Made by a program: the position numbers and the translations under genes. DNA of 36,361 nt, from positions 1-36,361 of the forward strand of contig JAPORZ010000058.1 in the NCBI GenBank assembly GCA_026709915.1, written 5' to 3'. This document shows positions 15,857-24,217 of the stretch, in pieces. The stretch's first letter is position 1, and each line of letters opens with the position of its first letter. The DNA comes from Gammaproteobacteria bacterium (GTDB lineage: Bacteria > Pseudomonadota > Gammaproteobacteria > Eutrophobiales > Eutrophobiaceae). The notes below the pieces were generated by a model that was not told where the DNA came from, did not search any database, and saw only the letters and a list, made by a program, of their open reading frames with translations.

Positions 15857-18036
15857 GCAAGTTTTTAACCCGTATCTCTACCAGGCGGCGACGCGCAGTG
15901 CCCACCGTGCTGCAGATGGAAACCACGGAATGCGCGGCCGCCTGCCTGGGGATGATACTGGCCTATTTTGATCGTTACACGCCACTGGAGCTGCTGCGCG
16001 TGCGCTGCGGCGTATCCCGGGACGGCAGCAACGCCGCCAACATGATGCGGGCGGCGCGCGAGTACGGCCTGGAGGCGCGCGGGTTTCGCTGCGCGCGGGA
16101 ACGCCTGACCGATTTTGCCTTGCCCATGGTGGTGTTCTGGGACTTCAACCACTTTGTCACGCTGGAGGGCATCCGCGGCGACAAGGTCTATATCAATGAC
16201 CCGAATGACGGCCGTCACCGTATCTCACTGGCTGAATTTGACGAACACTATTCAGGCGCGTGTTTCTGTTTCGAGCCGGGACCGCAATTCAAACCTGAAC
16301 CCGGGGGTCGGCCCTCGCTGGTGCGCGGGCTGACCCGCTACCTGGGACAGGTCAAACAGCCACTGTTTTTTATCATCCTGGCAACCCTGGGGCTGGCGCT
16401 GCCGGGCGTGGCAACGCCGACGCTGTTGAAAGCCTTTATCGACGATGTGCTGGTGCGGCAACACGGCGACTGGATGCTGCCTCTGCTGTTTGGGCTGTTG
16501 CTGGCCGCAGTCATACAAGCAGCCCTGACCTGGCTGCAACGCACCTTACTGGCGCGACTGGAAACCAAGCTGTCGATCGTGATGACTACGCGCTTTTTCT
16601 GGCACGTGGCCACCCTGCCCACGTTATTTTTCAGTCAACGCTACGCTGGCGATGTGGCCGATCGGGTCACATCCAACGACCGCGTGGCGCGCCTGCTGTC
16701 CGGTGAGCTGGCCGTGAACATGGTGAACCTGTTGACGATGGCGATCTACGCTGGCGTCATGCTCGCTTATGACCTGACCCTGACACTACTCACCTTCATC
16801 GTGGCCACGCTCAATCTGGCCGCGTTGCAACTGGCCGCGCAGGCCCGGGATAATGCCTACCGCAGGTTGTTAAAAGAAACCGGCAAGGTTGCCGGCGCGT
16901 CCATCAACGGCTTGCAGATCATGGAAACGCTCAAGGCCAACGGCGCCGAAGATGATTTTTTCTCGCGTTGGGCCGGCATCCACGCCAATGCCCTCAGTGC
17001 GCAACAACGCCTGGGACTGGTGAACGCACTGGCAAATGTGGTCCCGCCGCTGCTCACCGCAGTGAGCGTGGTTGCCATTCTCGGCGTGGGCGGGCTGCGC
17101 ATCATGGACGGCGCGCTGAGCATCGGCGCGCTGGTGGCGTTCCAAAGTCTGGCCCTGAGTTTCTCGGCGCCGGTGGCAGGGCTGGTCAATTTCGGCGCCA
17201 ACCTGCAACTGATCAGGGGCGATCTGGCGCGCATTGATGACGTGCTGAACTACCGCGCCGATACGCGCGCCGTGCGCGGCCTCAATGCCGAGCAACCGGA
17301 AACGACCGCGCCGGCGCCGCGCGGCGCCATTGAACTGGAGCAGGTGACCTTCGGCTTTAACGTGGCGGAAGCGCCGTTAATTGAGAATTTCAGCCTGTCC
17401 GTGCGCCCCGGCCAGCGCGTGGCGCTGGTGGGCGGTTCCGGCAGCGGCAAGTCAACTATTGCCAAACTGGTGTGCGGGTTGTTGCAACCCTGGTCAGGCG
17501 AAGTGCTTATCGACGGCGAGCGTCTGGAAACGATAGCGCCGCGCCGGTTCGCCGAAATGGTGGCCCATGTCGATCAGGAAATTGTGCTGTTTGAGGGTAG
17601 CGTGCGGGATAACGTAGGTTTATGGGATCGCACCATTGCCGAACGGGACATCGTGCGGGCATTGCGCGACGCCATGCTCCATGATGTGGTCGTGTCCCGA
17701 CCGTTGAAGTACGACGCGCCCGTGGAAGAGAACGGCCGCAACTTCAGCGGCGGCCAGCGCCAGCGCCTGGAACTGGCGCGGGCGCTGGCGCGCAATCCGG
17801 CCATACTGGCGCTGGACGAGGCAACCTCGGCGCTGGACCCGCTCACCGAGATGAGCATTGATGACAATCTGCGCCGGCGCGGCTGCACCTGCCTGATCGT
17901 CGCGCACCGGCTCAGCGCAGTGCGCGACGCAGATGAAATCATCGTACTTGAGCAGGGGCGCATCGTGCAACGCGGCGTGCACGAGGAACTCATTGCTCAG
18001 CCCGGTCTGTACCGGACCCTGGTCAGCTCGGACTGA
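15829..18036 (+). CDS. ABC transporter with N-terminal C39 leader peptidase (NHLM type, subunit 1)
   Basis: Peptidase-containing ABC transporter of 735 residues. The C39 domain (about 1-135) has a complete site: Gln29 and Cys35 in QMETTECAAAC, His108 in FNHFVTL, Asp124 in INDPNDG. Membrane helices follow (about 165-440), then the ATPase with GGSGSGKST, signature FSGGQRQRLELARAL and ILALDEATSALD. It should cut the peptide leader after the double glycine and export the core. Two starts are possible: ATG 15829, overlapping the previous gene by 28 bases, and TTG 15853, which overlaps the preceding stop as TTGA and has AAGGAG upstream. The longer form is given. The downstream gene starts four bases after its stop. 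Confidence 0.88.
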   Translation: MAQGETGLLSKFLTRISTRRRRAVPTVLQMETTECAAACLGMILAYFDRYTPLELLRVRCGVSRDGSNAANMMRAAREYGLEARGFRCARERLTDFALPMVVFWDFNHFVTLEGIRGDKVYINDPNDGRHRISLAEFDEHYSGACFCFEPGPQFKPEPGGRPSLVRGLTRYLGQVKQPLFFIILATLGLALPGVATPTLLKAFIDDVLVRQHGDWMLPLLFGLLLAAVIQAALTWLQRTLLARLETKLSIVMTTRFFWHVATLPTLFFSQRYAGDVADRVTSNDRVARLLSGELAVNMVNLLTMAIYAGVMLAYDLTLTLLTFIVATLNLAALQLAAQARDNAYRRLLKETGKVAGASINGLQIMETLKANGAEDDFFSRWAGIHANALSAQQRLGLVNALANVVPPLLTAVSVVAILGVGGLRIMDGALSIGALVAFQSLALSFSAPVAGLVNFGANLQLIRGDLARIDDVLNYRADTRAVRGLNAEQPETTAPAPRGAIELEQVTFGFNVAEAPLIENFSLSVRPGQRVALVGGSGSGKSTIAKLVCGLLQPWSGEVLIDGERLETIAPRRFAEMVAHVDQEIVLFEGSVRDNVGLWDRTIAERDIVRALRDAMLHDVVVSRPLKYDAPVEENGRNFSGGQRQRLELARALARNPAILALDEATSALDPLTEMSIDDNLRRRGCTCLIVAHRLSAVRDADEIIVLEQGRIVQRGVHEELIAQPGLYRTLVSSD

Positions 18037-18040
18037 ACCC

Positions 18041-20980
18041 ATGGCAACGCCGGATTTTCTTGACCGCTTGCAGGGCGCCCGCCTTAAAACCGGCGCCAAC
18101 CGCCCGTTCCCGTTGGATACTCCTGAGCAAGTATATCTGGTTGAACAAGGTTATCTGGATATCTTCGTGGCCGAGGTGACACAGCAAACAGTCACCGGGC
18201 GGCGGCGGTTTGTGGCGCGCATCAACGCCGGGGAGATGGCCTTCGGCAGCGTCCCGGCGCGCGTGCGCCAACGCAGCTTCGGATTGCTGGCCGTGCCGTC
18301 CTTGAGCGCCGTCATTATAACGGGGCAACGCGCCGGCATTGCCGCCGACGGGGTGGACGTGCATGCGCTGAACTGGATAGATGATTGGGTCTTCCACTTA
18401 GCTGCCGGTCTGGATCAAGACCTGGTCCAGACCGTGCACCCGCGCCTGCTGGAAGCAGATCCGGACGTTCTCTGCGCCGCCGGCGCCGCGCTCAGCGCTC
18501 AGCATAACGACGTAATCTGGGTCAAGGCGGACCAACCCCTGGCCGTGTTCGGGCGCGACGAACTGACCGTGACGCCGGGGCAGCCGTTGCTGCCGCTCAC
18601 CGAACGCACCTGGTGCGTACCGGTTGCCGACGCCGAGGTCACCGGCATGTACACCCCGGAAGCGCTGGCAAGAGGGGAACTCTGGGCCGGGTTCGACCGC
18701 TTCGGGGCGCTGCACCTGGAATACTCGGCGCTGGCCGCGCAAGCAGCCGACATTGATCTGCGCCGGCAACGGCAACGCGCGCATGTAGCGCAACGGCGCG
18801 CGGTGGCGGGCGCCATGCAGGGTTTCAGCCAAATCCTGGGACGCGGCGCGCGCGCCGGCCACGCACAGGAGCAGGCGCAGACCGCGCTGCAAACCGCAAC
18901 GAAACTGGTGGCCGAGCATATCGGCGCAACGTTGGCGATACCGGAACATTTCGAGGACTCCGACCCGGAAAAGACCGTCAACAACCTGGCCCGGCGTAAC
19001 GGCATCAAGACCCGTGAGTTGCAACTGGCGCCGGACTGGTGGCGTCGCGACGGACCCTCTTTTGTCGGCTTTAAGGCTGCTGACGGCGCTGCACCTGAGC
19101 CGCTGGCGATACTCGCCGGCGCCCGCGGCCGCTATCGCGTAACAGACCCGAAAACCGGCGCCAGCATCCCGCTCACGGCCGCCGGCGCCGCGCAGATTAC
19201 CGCGCGCGGCATCATGCTTTACGCACCGCTGCCCGACCGTATCGACGACAACAAGACGATTATCCGCTACGCCCTGCAAGGACGCAGTGAGGATGTGCGC
19301 GCCATGCTGGTGGTGGGCCTGTTGGGCGGATTACTGGCCCTGTTAACGCCGATTCTGACCGGCAGGCTCCTGGCCGATTTTATCCCGCGCGCGGAAACCG
19401 CATTGTGGGTCGCCTCCCTGGGCGCGCTGGCGCTGGCTGCCGTTGGCGGCGCGCTGTTCAGCATTGTGCAAGCGCTGGCGTTGCTGCGCCTGGAGGGGCG
19501 CGTGGATGAGCGCTTGCAGACTGCCGTATGGAACCGGCTGGTGTCCCTACCGCCGCCGTTTTTTCGCGACTATACCGCCGGTGACCTGGCCGATCGCGCC
19601 AACGGCATCAGTGAAGCGCGCCGCCTGCTGGCCGGGGCTGCGGCGCAAACGGCGTTCAGCGGCATCTTCTCTGTGTTCAGTCTGGCGTTGATGTTTTATT
19701 ACAGCTGGAGTCTGGCCCTGGTCACTTGTGCATTGCTGCTGGCGCTGGCCGGCGCCACCTGGTTTTTCTCCATGGGGCAACTGCGGCGCTATCGCACCAT
19801 GTTTCGTTGCCAGGGCGCGCTCGACGGTTTCATATTTCAGTTGCTCAGCGGCCTCGCCAAGCTGCGGGTGGCGCACGCGGAGAATTACGCGCTGGCGCAC
19901 TGGGCGCGGCGCTATGCCGAACAGCAACAGGAAAACCTCGCGGCGCTGCACTGGGGCGCGGGCCAACAGGTGGTCGGCAGCGCCTTCCAACCGCTGGCGC
20001 TGTTGCTGCTGCTGGCCTTCGTGCATTACCAGTTACTCGGCGCCGGCGCGCAGCCGGACTTCAATCTGGCCGATTTTTTATCATTTAACGCCGCCTTCGG
20101 CCAGCTCACCGGCGCCGTGCTCGGCCTGACCAGCGCCGCCAGCGCCCTGGCCGGCGCGCTGCCGCTGCTGGAACGGGTAAAACCGGCGCTGACGGCCGAA
20201 CCTGAGTTGACCACCGACGGCATCGACCCCGGCATCATCAAGGGCAACCTGGAATTTGCCAACGTCAGCTTCCGCTATGAACGGGACGGTCCCAAGGTAA
20301 TAGACAACCTGTCATTTGCCATTAACCAGGGTGACTATGTGGCGTTTGTCGGCCCGTCCGGTTGTGGCAAATCCACCCTCTATCGGTTACTGCTGGGGTT
20401 TGAGCAAGCGGATGCGGGCACTGTTTTCCTGGACGGACACAACCTGTCCAGCCTCAACCTGAACGAGGTGCGACGCAATCTGGGCGTGGTGCTGCAACAT
20501 GGCAGGATCATGGCCGGCAGCGTTTTTGAGAACATCGCCGGCATGTCGCCGTTGAGCCCGAACGACGCCTGGGCGGCGTTGCGCGCGGCGGCGCTGGAAG
20601 ACGATGTGCGCGCCATGCCCATGGACTTGCGCACCATCCTGCCGGAAGACGGCGCCGGGCTTTCCGTGGGGCAGAAACAGCGCCTGCTCATCGCCCGCGC
20701 GCTGGCGCGCAAACCGCGCATTTTATTGTTTGACGAAGCCACCAGCGCGCTGGACAATCGCGCGCAAGCGATTGTGCAGGCCTCGCTCAAACAGCTCAAC
20801 GTCACCCGCATCGTCATTGCCCATCGCCTGAGCTCCATTCGCGACGTTGAAAAGATTTATGTGCTCGACTCAGGCCGCATTGTCGAAAGCGGCGACTACG
20901 ACCAGCTCATGGCCCGGGACGGCGTGTTTGCCAAACTTTCACGCCGTCAGCTTGTCGCGGACACTGGCCCCAACTCTTAA
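18041..20980 (+). CDS. ABC transporter with long N-terminal extension (NHLM type, subunit 2)
   Basis: Transporter of 979 residues from the ATG at 18041, four bases after the previous stop; the longer frame from 17933 overlaps the first transporter's ATPase and is rejected. The first about 415 residues are cytoplasmic. Residues 15-90 resemble a cyclic-nucleotide-binding-like beta barrel (LVEQGYLDIF, RRRFVARINAGEMAFG). No C39 active site is present. Membrane helices span about 420-710, and the ATPase has GPSGCGKST (771-779), signature LSVGQKQRLLIARAL (from 874) and ILLFDEATSALD. The signature has Val where LSGGQ has Gly, unlike its partner. It probably forms a heteromeric exporter with the peptidase transporter. 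NHLM exporters with this two-ATPase layout are known from peptide clusters. Confidence 0.85.
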   Translation: MATPDFLDRLQGARLKTGANRPFPLDTPEQVYLVEQGYLDIFVAEVTQQTVTGRRRFVARINAGEMAFGSVPARVRQRSFGLLAVPSLSAVIITGQRAGIAADGVDVHALNWIDDWVFHLAAGLDQDLVQTVHPRLLEADPDVLCAAGAALSAQHNDVIWVKADQPLAVFGRDELTVTPGQPLLPLTERTWCVPVADAEVTGMYTPEALARGELWAGFDRFGALHLEYSALAAQAADIDLRRQRQRAHVAQRRAVAGAMQGFSQILGRGARAGHAQEQAQTALQTATKLVAEHIGATLAIPEHFEDSDPEKTVNNLARRNGIKTRELQLAPDWWRRDGPSFVGFKAADGAAPEPLAILAGARGRYRVTDPKTGASIPLTAAGAAQITARGIMLYAPLPDRIDDNKTIIRYALQGRSEDVRAMLVVGLLGGLLALLTPILTGRLLADFIPRAETALWVASLGALALAAVGGALFSIVQALALLRLEGRVDERLQTAVWNRLVSLPPPFFRDYTAGDLADRANGISEARRLLAGAAAQTAFSGIFSVFSLALMFYYSWSLALVTCALLLALAGATWFFSMGQLRRYRTMFRCQGALDGFIFQLLSGLAKLRVAHAENYALAHWARRYAEQQQENLAALHWGAGQQVVGSAFQPLALLLLLAFVHYQLLGAGAQPDFNLADFLSFNAAFGQLTGAVLGLTSAASALAGALPLLERVKPALTAEPELTTDGIDPGIIKGNLEFANVSFRYERDGPKVIDNLSFAINQGDYVAFVGPSGCGKSTLYRLLLGFEQADAGTVFLDGHNLSSLNLNEVRRNLGVVLQHGRIMAGSVFENIAGMSPLSPNDAWAALRAAALEDDVRAMPMDLRTILPEDGAGLSVGQKQRLLIARALARKPRILLFDEATSALDNRAQAIVQASLKQLNVTRIVIAHRLSSIRDVEKIYVLDSGRIVESGDYDQLMARDGVFAKLSRRQLVADTGPNS

Positions 20981-21023
20981 AGACAATCCCTTAGAAACGA
21001 CCCTTTATCCACCAGATTCTCGT

Positions 21024-21052
21024 TTGCACAGGAACGGCTTGTGCTGCATAAT
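21024..21052 (+). promoter_or_regulatory. Sigma70-like promoter of the IMP dehydrogenase-family gene
   Basis: TTGCAC (21024-21029) and CATAAT (21047-21052) are 17 bases apart. Transcription would begin near 21059, only about five bases before the ATG at 21064. The mRNA would be almost leaderless, which agrees with the lack of a ribosome-binding site. This makes the gene a unit separate from the exporter operon. Confidence 0.6.
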
Positions 21053-21063
21053 ACGCTCCAACC

Positions 21064-22530
21064 ATGACCAGCACTGACACCACCTTCTGGAGCGGTAAAA
21101 CCTTCGACGACTTTCTGTTCCGCCCGCAGAAAGGCATTACGGAGACGCGCCGGGACCTCAGCTTGCGTAGCGTATTGACCGGCTCGCTGTCCCTGGAGTT
21201 GCCCATCGTCTCCTCCAACATGGACAGCGTGACCGGCGCCGAGATGACTCAGGCCATGGCGACGGAGGGCGGTATCGGCGTCATCCACCGCGCCATGAGT
21301 ATCGAGCGGCAGGCGCGCAAAGTAGCCCAGATCAAACGCAGCCAGAGCGCAGTCATCAAACAACCCCTGTGCCTGCCGTTGGGCGCCACCATCCGACAGG
21401 CGCGGAAATTTGCCGCGCAACATGCCATCACCGGCATTCTTATCGAGACGGAGCCGGGCAGCAATATCCTGGCTGGCCTGCTGTCGCGGCGGGATATGCC
21501 CTGGAACCGCACGCATGACGAGCAGCCGGTGGAGCGTTTTATGACGCCTTTTGAGCGGTTGGTGGTCGATGCGCCCGGTATTTCCACCGAGCAGGCTTCC
21601 GAGGTTTTGTTTGAACACCGTATCGAACGCCTGCCGCTGGTCGATGCCGAACGGCGCATTCACGGCTTGATCACGCGCCGGGACATCTTTTCCCTGCGCG
21701 AACGGCCCTACTCCAGCAAGGACGACAAGGGCCGCTTGCTGGTGGGCGCCGCCATCGGCGCCCGCGGCGATTATCTGGAGCGCTCGGCAGCCCTGCTCGA
21801 AGCGGGCGCGGACTGCTTGTTCATTGACATCGCCCACGGCCATTCCACGGTGATGGAAATAGCCGTGAATGAGTTTCGCGGGCGTTTCGGCAACGTGCCG
21901 TTAGTGTGCGGCAACGTGGCGACGGCAGCGGGCGCCCGGTTCATGCGCGCCATCGGCGCCGATGCGGTCAAAGTCGGCGTCGGACCCGGACGCGGCTGCC
22001 GCACGCGCCTGGAGACCGCAGCCGGCGTGCCGCAACTGCAAGCTATACGGGAAGCCTGGCAGGCGCTGGAAGATTCCATCCCGATCATGGCCGACGGCGG
22101 CATCAATACCGACAAGGACATTTTTCTGGCGCTGGTCTGCGGCGCCACCACGGTGATGCTGGGCAGCGCCCTGTCCGGCACCGACGAAGCCCCCGGCCGG
22201 GTCATCGAAGACCCGGTCACCCACACCAAGAAAAAGATCTACCGCGGCATGACCTCGCCGGAAGCAGTGCTGGAATCGCATTACGACCCGGACAACGCCG
22301 AGGCGCTCGACGCCGCCCTCGACACCCCGCCGGAAGGCCAGGAGCTGCAAGTGCCCTACAAAGGCAGCGTCAAGGACATCCTGCACCGCATCCGCGGCCA
22401 CCTGCGCTCCTCCGTCAGCTACGCCGGCGAGGCCACCCTGCAAGCCGCCCGCGACAAAATCCTCAAACACCCACAACACTACCTGATCCCCCTCTCCCCC
22501 GCCGCCTACCGGGAGTCTTACGAGCGTTGA
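21064..22530 (+). CDS. IMP dehydrogenase-family protein with atypical flap
   Basis: TIM-barrel nucleotide oxidoreductase with two CBS domains (about residues 95-215), 488 residues. Conserved parts are SSNMDSVTG, the substrate cysteine Cys312 in GVGPGRGCRTR, MADGGINTDKD, and LGSALSGTDEAPG. Two features are unusual. The cysteine loop reads GRGC instead of the common GSIC. The segment after YRGM (residues 393-396) contains no arginine up to the PEG motif, so the catalytic Arg-Tyr pair of IMP dehydrogenases (DRYF in E. coli) is missing; the nearest match is His406-Tyr407. It could be a divergent IMP dehydrogenase, a GMP reductase-like enzyme or a resistant paralogue. Downstream lies a purine-oxidation operon, and upstream the peptide exporter; its role in either is unproven. 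Confidence 0.85.
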   Translation: MTSTDTTFWSGKTFDDFLFRPQKGITETRRDLSLRSVLTGSLSLELPIVSSNMDSVTGAEMTQAMATEGGIGVIHRAMSIERQARKVAQIKRSQSAVIKQPLCLPLGATIRQARKFAAQHAITGILIETEPGSNILAGLLSRRDMPWNRTHDEQPVERFMTPFERLVVDAPGISTEQASEVLFEHRIERLPLVDAERRIHGLITRRDIFSLRERPYSSKDDKGRLLVGAAIGARGDYLERSAALLEAGADCLFIDIAHGHSTVMEIAVNEFRGRFGNVPLVCGNVATAAGARFMRAIGADAVKVGVGPGRGCRTRLETAAGVPQLQAIREAWQALEDSIPIMADGGINTDKDIFLALVCGATTVMLGSALSGTDEAPGRVIEDPVTHTKKKIYRGMTSPEAVLESHYDPDNAEALDAALDTPPEGQELQVPYKGSVKDILHRIRGHLRSSVSYAGEATLQAARDKILKHPQHYLIPLSPAAYRESYER

Positions 22531-22546
22531 TATGTACAAAAAGTAC

Positions 22547-22575
22547 TTGCACTGATTCCGGTAATCACCTACACT
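22547..22575 (+). promoter_or_regulatory. Sigma70-like promoter of the small membrane protein gene
   Basis: TTGCAC (22547-22552) and TACACT (22570-22575) with a 17-base spacer, 17 bases after the IMP dehydrogenase-family stop. A short GTAC-N5-GTAC inverted repeat (22534-22546) lies directly upstream and could bind a regulator. Confidence 0.6.
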
Positions 22576-22604
22576 GACCGGACAATAAAACGAAGGAGGT
22601 TGTT

Positions 22605-22856
22605 ATGAACAAATTATCGGATGTTACCAGTATTATTATCAGCATCATCAGCGTAGGCGTCCTGCTGGCCGGATTGATCCTGAACGGACAGAGCGGCATA
22701 CGAGGTGAAATGACGGGAATAAAAGGCGAGATTGGCGTTATTAAGGAAGACGTGACCGACCTGCAACAACGCACCGCACGTATCGAAGGCCAACTGGCGC
22801 TGCTGATTGAGGCATGGAACGTCAACATGCCTCTTGCCCCTGAAGATGTGGAATAA
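22605..22856 (+). CDS. Small single-pass membrane protein with coiled coil
   Basis: Protein of 83 residues with a near-perfect ribosome-binding site (AAGGAGG, 7 bases before the ATG) and its own promoter, so expression is probably strong. Residues 8-27 form one hydrophobic helix (IIISIISVGVLLAGLIL). Residues 33-70 have heptad-like spacing with IRGEMTGIKGEIGVIKEDV and likely form a coiled coil, giving a membrane-anchored oligomer. It resembles small phage- and envelope-associated XhlA-like proteins only in layout; I recognise no family. It sits between the IMP dehydrogenase-family gene and the convergent purine-oxidation operon. A role as immunity protein for the upstream peptide locus is possible but purely positional. 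Confidence 0.75.
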   Translation: MNKLSDVTSIIISIISVGVLLAGLILNGQSGIRGEMTGIKGEIGVIKEDVTDLQQRTARIEGQLALLIEAWNVNMPLAPEDVE

Positions 22857-22946
22857 AACAGCCCTTATTGTACAACCAGGCGCTGACTTCGCCCGGGGTC
22901 GTGGCCGAAACCGTATCGCATACACAACGTCGGTAAATATCACAGC

Positions 22947-24212
22947 TTATTCAACAGGCGCGCCCGCCTGGTACCAGCGGGCTATGAGCTCGCGCTCTTC
23001 CTCCGTTATCTGTGTCAGGTTTGCCAGTGGCATGGTCTTGCTGGTGACGGTGCTGGCATGTATGCGTTTCGTCCATTGCCGGATTTGTTCGGGGGTGTCG
23101 AACATTATGCCTCTGGGCGCCACCGGGGCGGTGGGGTGGTTGGGGGTGGCGGAGTGGCAGATGTTACAGCGTTGCGTGATCACCTCCCGCACCTCTGCAA
23201 ACGATACGGGAGCCCGGGCCTGTGTGGTTGCTGCCTGCTGCGGGGCGTCCGCGGATGCAGAGATGGATTCGGGAGCGGGATTGGAGACGGATGTGGGAGT
23301 GGATTCAGAGGCAGATTTGGGGATGGCGATGAACGCGGCCAGACCGAGTAACAGCAGGGCGATGATGACCAAAACGGGCGCCGGGCGGCCCTGGTTTTTC
23401 AGGTTGAAAAAATGCCGGATCAGCGCCCCGGCGCTGAAGATGACAATGAGCAGCAACCAGTTGTATTCGTGTGCGTAAGTGATGGGGTAGTGCGGGCTGA
23501 GCATGACGAACAGCACCGGCAGAGTGAGGTAGTTATTATGCACCGAGCGTTGCTTGCCGCGCAGGCCCGGCAGCGGGTCCGGTTCCTCGCCGCGCTGTTT
23601 GGCGCGCACCAGTTCACGCTGTCCCGGAATGATGACGAAGAACACGTTGGCAACCATAATGGTGCCGAGCATGGCGCCGATCTGGATATAGGCGCCGCGC
23701 CCACTGAACAGGTGGGAGACAAGGTAAACCACGACCGCCAGCAACAGGAACCCGAGCAGCGCGATACGGCTGTCACTCAGGCCGCTCCGGCATAACAGGT
23801 CGTAGCCGATCCAGGACGCCAGCAGCAGGCCGATGCTGGTGGCAATCGCCATGAACGGCGTAATGTCAGCAACAGCTTTATCAATCAGATACACCTCTGC
23901 ATTGAGGTAATATATCAGCACCAGCAGGGCAAACCCGGTAAGCCAGGTGGTGTATGCCTCCCACTTGAACCAGTGCAACGGCTCAGGTAACTCGCCCGGG
24001 GCCACCCGGTACTTCTGCGCATGGTAAAACCCGCCGCCGTGCACCGCCCACAGGTCGCCGGCCACCGCCTCGTCCTCGGGATCCCGGGGCGGCACGTTGA
24101 GGTTCAAGTCGAGCCAGACGAAATAAAACGAAGACCCGATCCAGGCAATCCCCACGATCAGATGCGTCCAGCGCAGCAGCAGGTTCAACCATTCGAGAAT
24201 ATATGCTTCCAT
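22947..24212 (-). CDS. puuD: PuuD-type membrane urate oxidase/hydroxylase with cytochrome c domain
   Basis: Membrane urate-oxidising protein of 421 residues. The N-terminal part (about 1-300) has eight or so membrane helices and conserved segments such as GIAWIGSSFYFVWLD and GGGFYHAQKY. A Ser/Ala/Pro-rich linker (about 305-340) leads to a C-terminal c-type cytochrome domain with heme motif CNICH and a distal methionine candidate in SKTMPLANL. PuuD-type enzymes convert urate to 5-hydroxyisourate and pass electrons to the respiratory chain instead of oxygen. It is the last gene of the xdh operon, starting five bases after xdhC, and uraH in the same operon encodes the next enzyme. The linker is low-complexity and probably variable. 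Confidence 0.92.
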   Translation of the reverse strand: MEAYILEWLNLLLRWTHLIVGIAWIGSSFYFVWLDLNLNVPPRDPEDEAVAGDLWAVHGGGFYHAQKYRVAPGELPEPLHWFKWEAYTTWLTGFALLVLIYYLNAEVYLIDKAVADITPFMAIATSIGLLLASWIGYDLLCRSGLSDSRIALLGFLLLAVVVYLVSHLFSGRGAYIQIGAMLGTIMVANVFFVIIPGQRELVRAKQRGEEPDPLPGLRGKQRSVHNNYLTLPVLFVMLSPHYPITYAHEYNWLLLIVIFSAGALIRHFFNLKNQGRPAPVLVIIALLLLGLAAFIAIPKSASESTPTSVSNPAPESISASADAPQQAATTQARAPVSFAEVREVITQRCNICHSATPNHPTAPVAPRGIMFDTPEQIRQWTKRIHASTVTSKTMPLANLTQITEEERELIARWYQAGAPVE

Positions 24213-24217
24213 CTGTA

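Noticed and set aside
17933-18040. Longer N-terminus for the second exporter ATPase
   Set aside because: It overlaps the ATPase end of the first transporter in another frame; the ATG at 18041 follows the previous stop by four bases.
18398-19279. 293-codon open frame antisense to the second exporter ATPase gene
   Set aside because: Composition artefact opposite a continuous 979-codon gene; no motifs and no ribosome-binding site.
20977-21843. 288-codon open frame antisense to the IMP dehydrogenase-family gene
   Set aside because: The plus strand has a complete family protein with promoter; the antisense translation has no family features.
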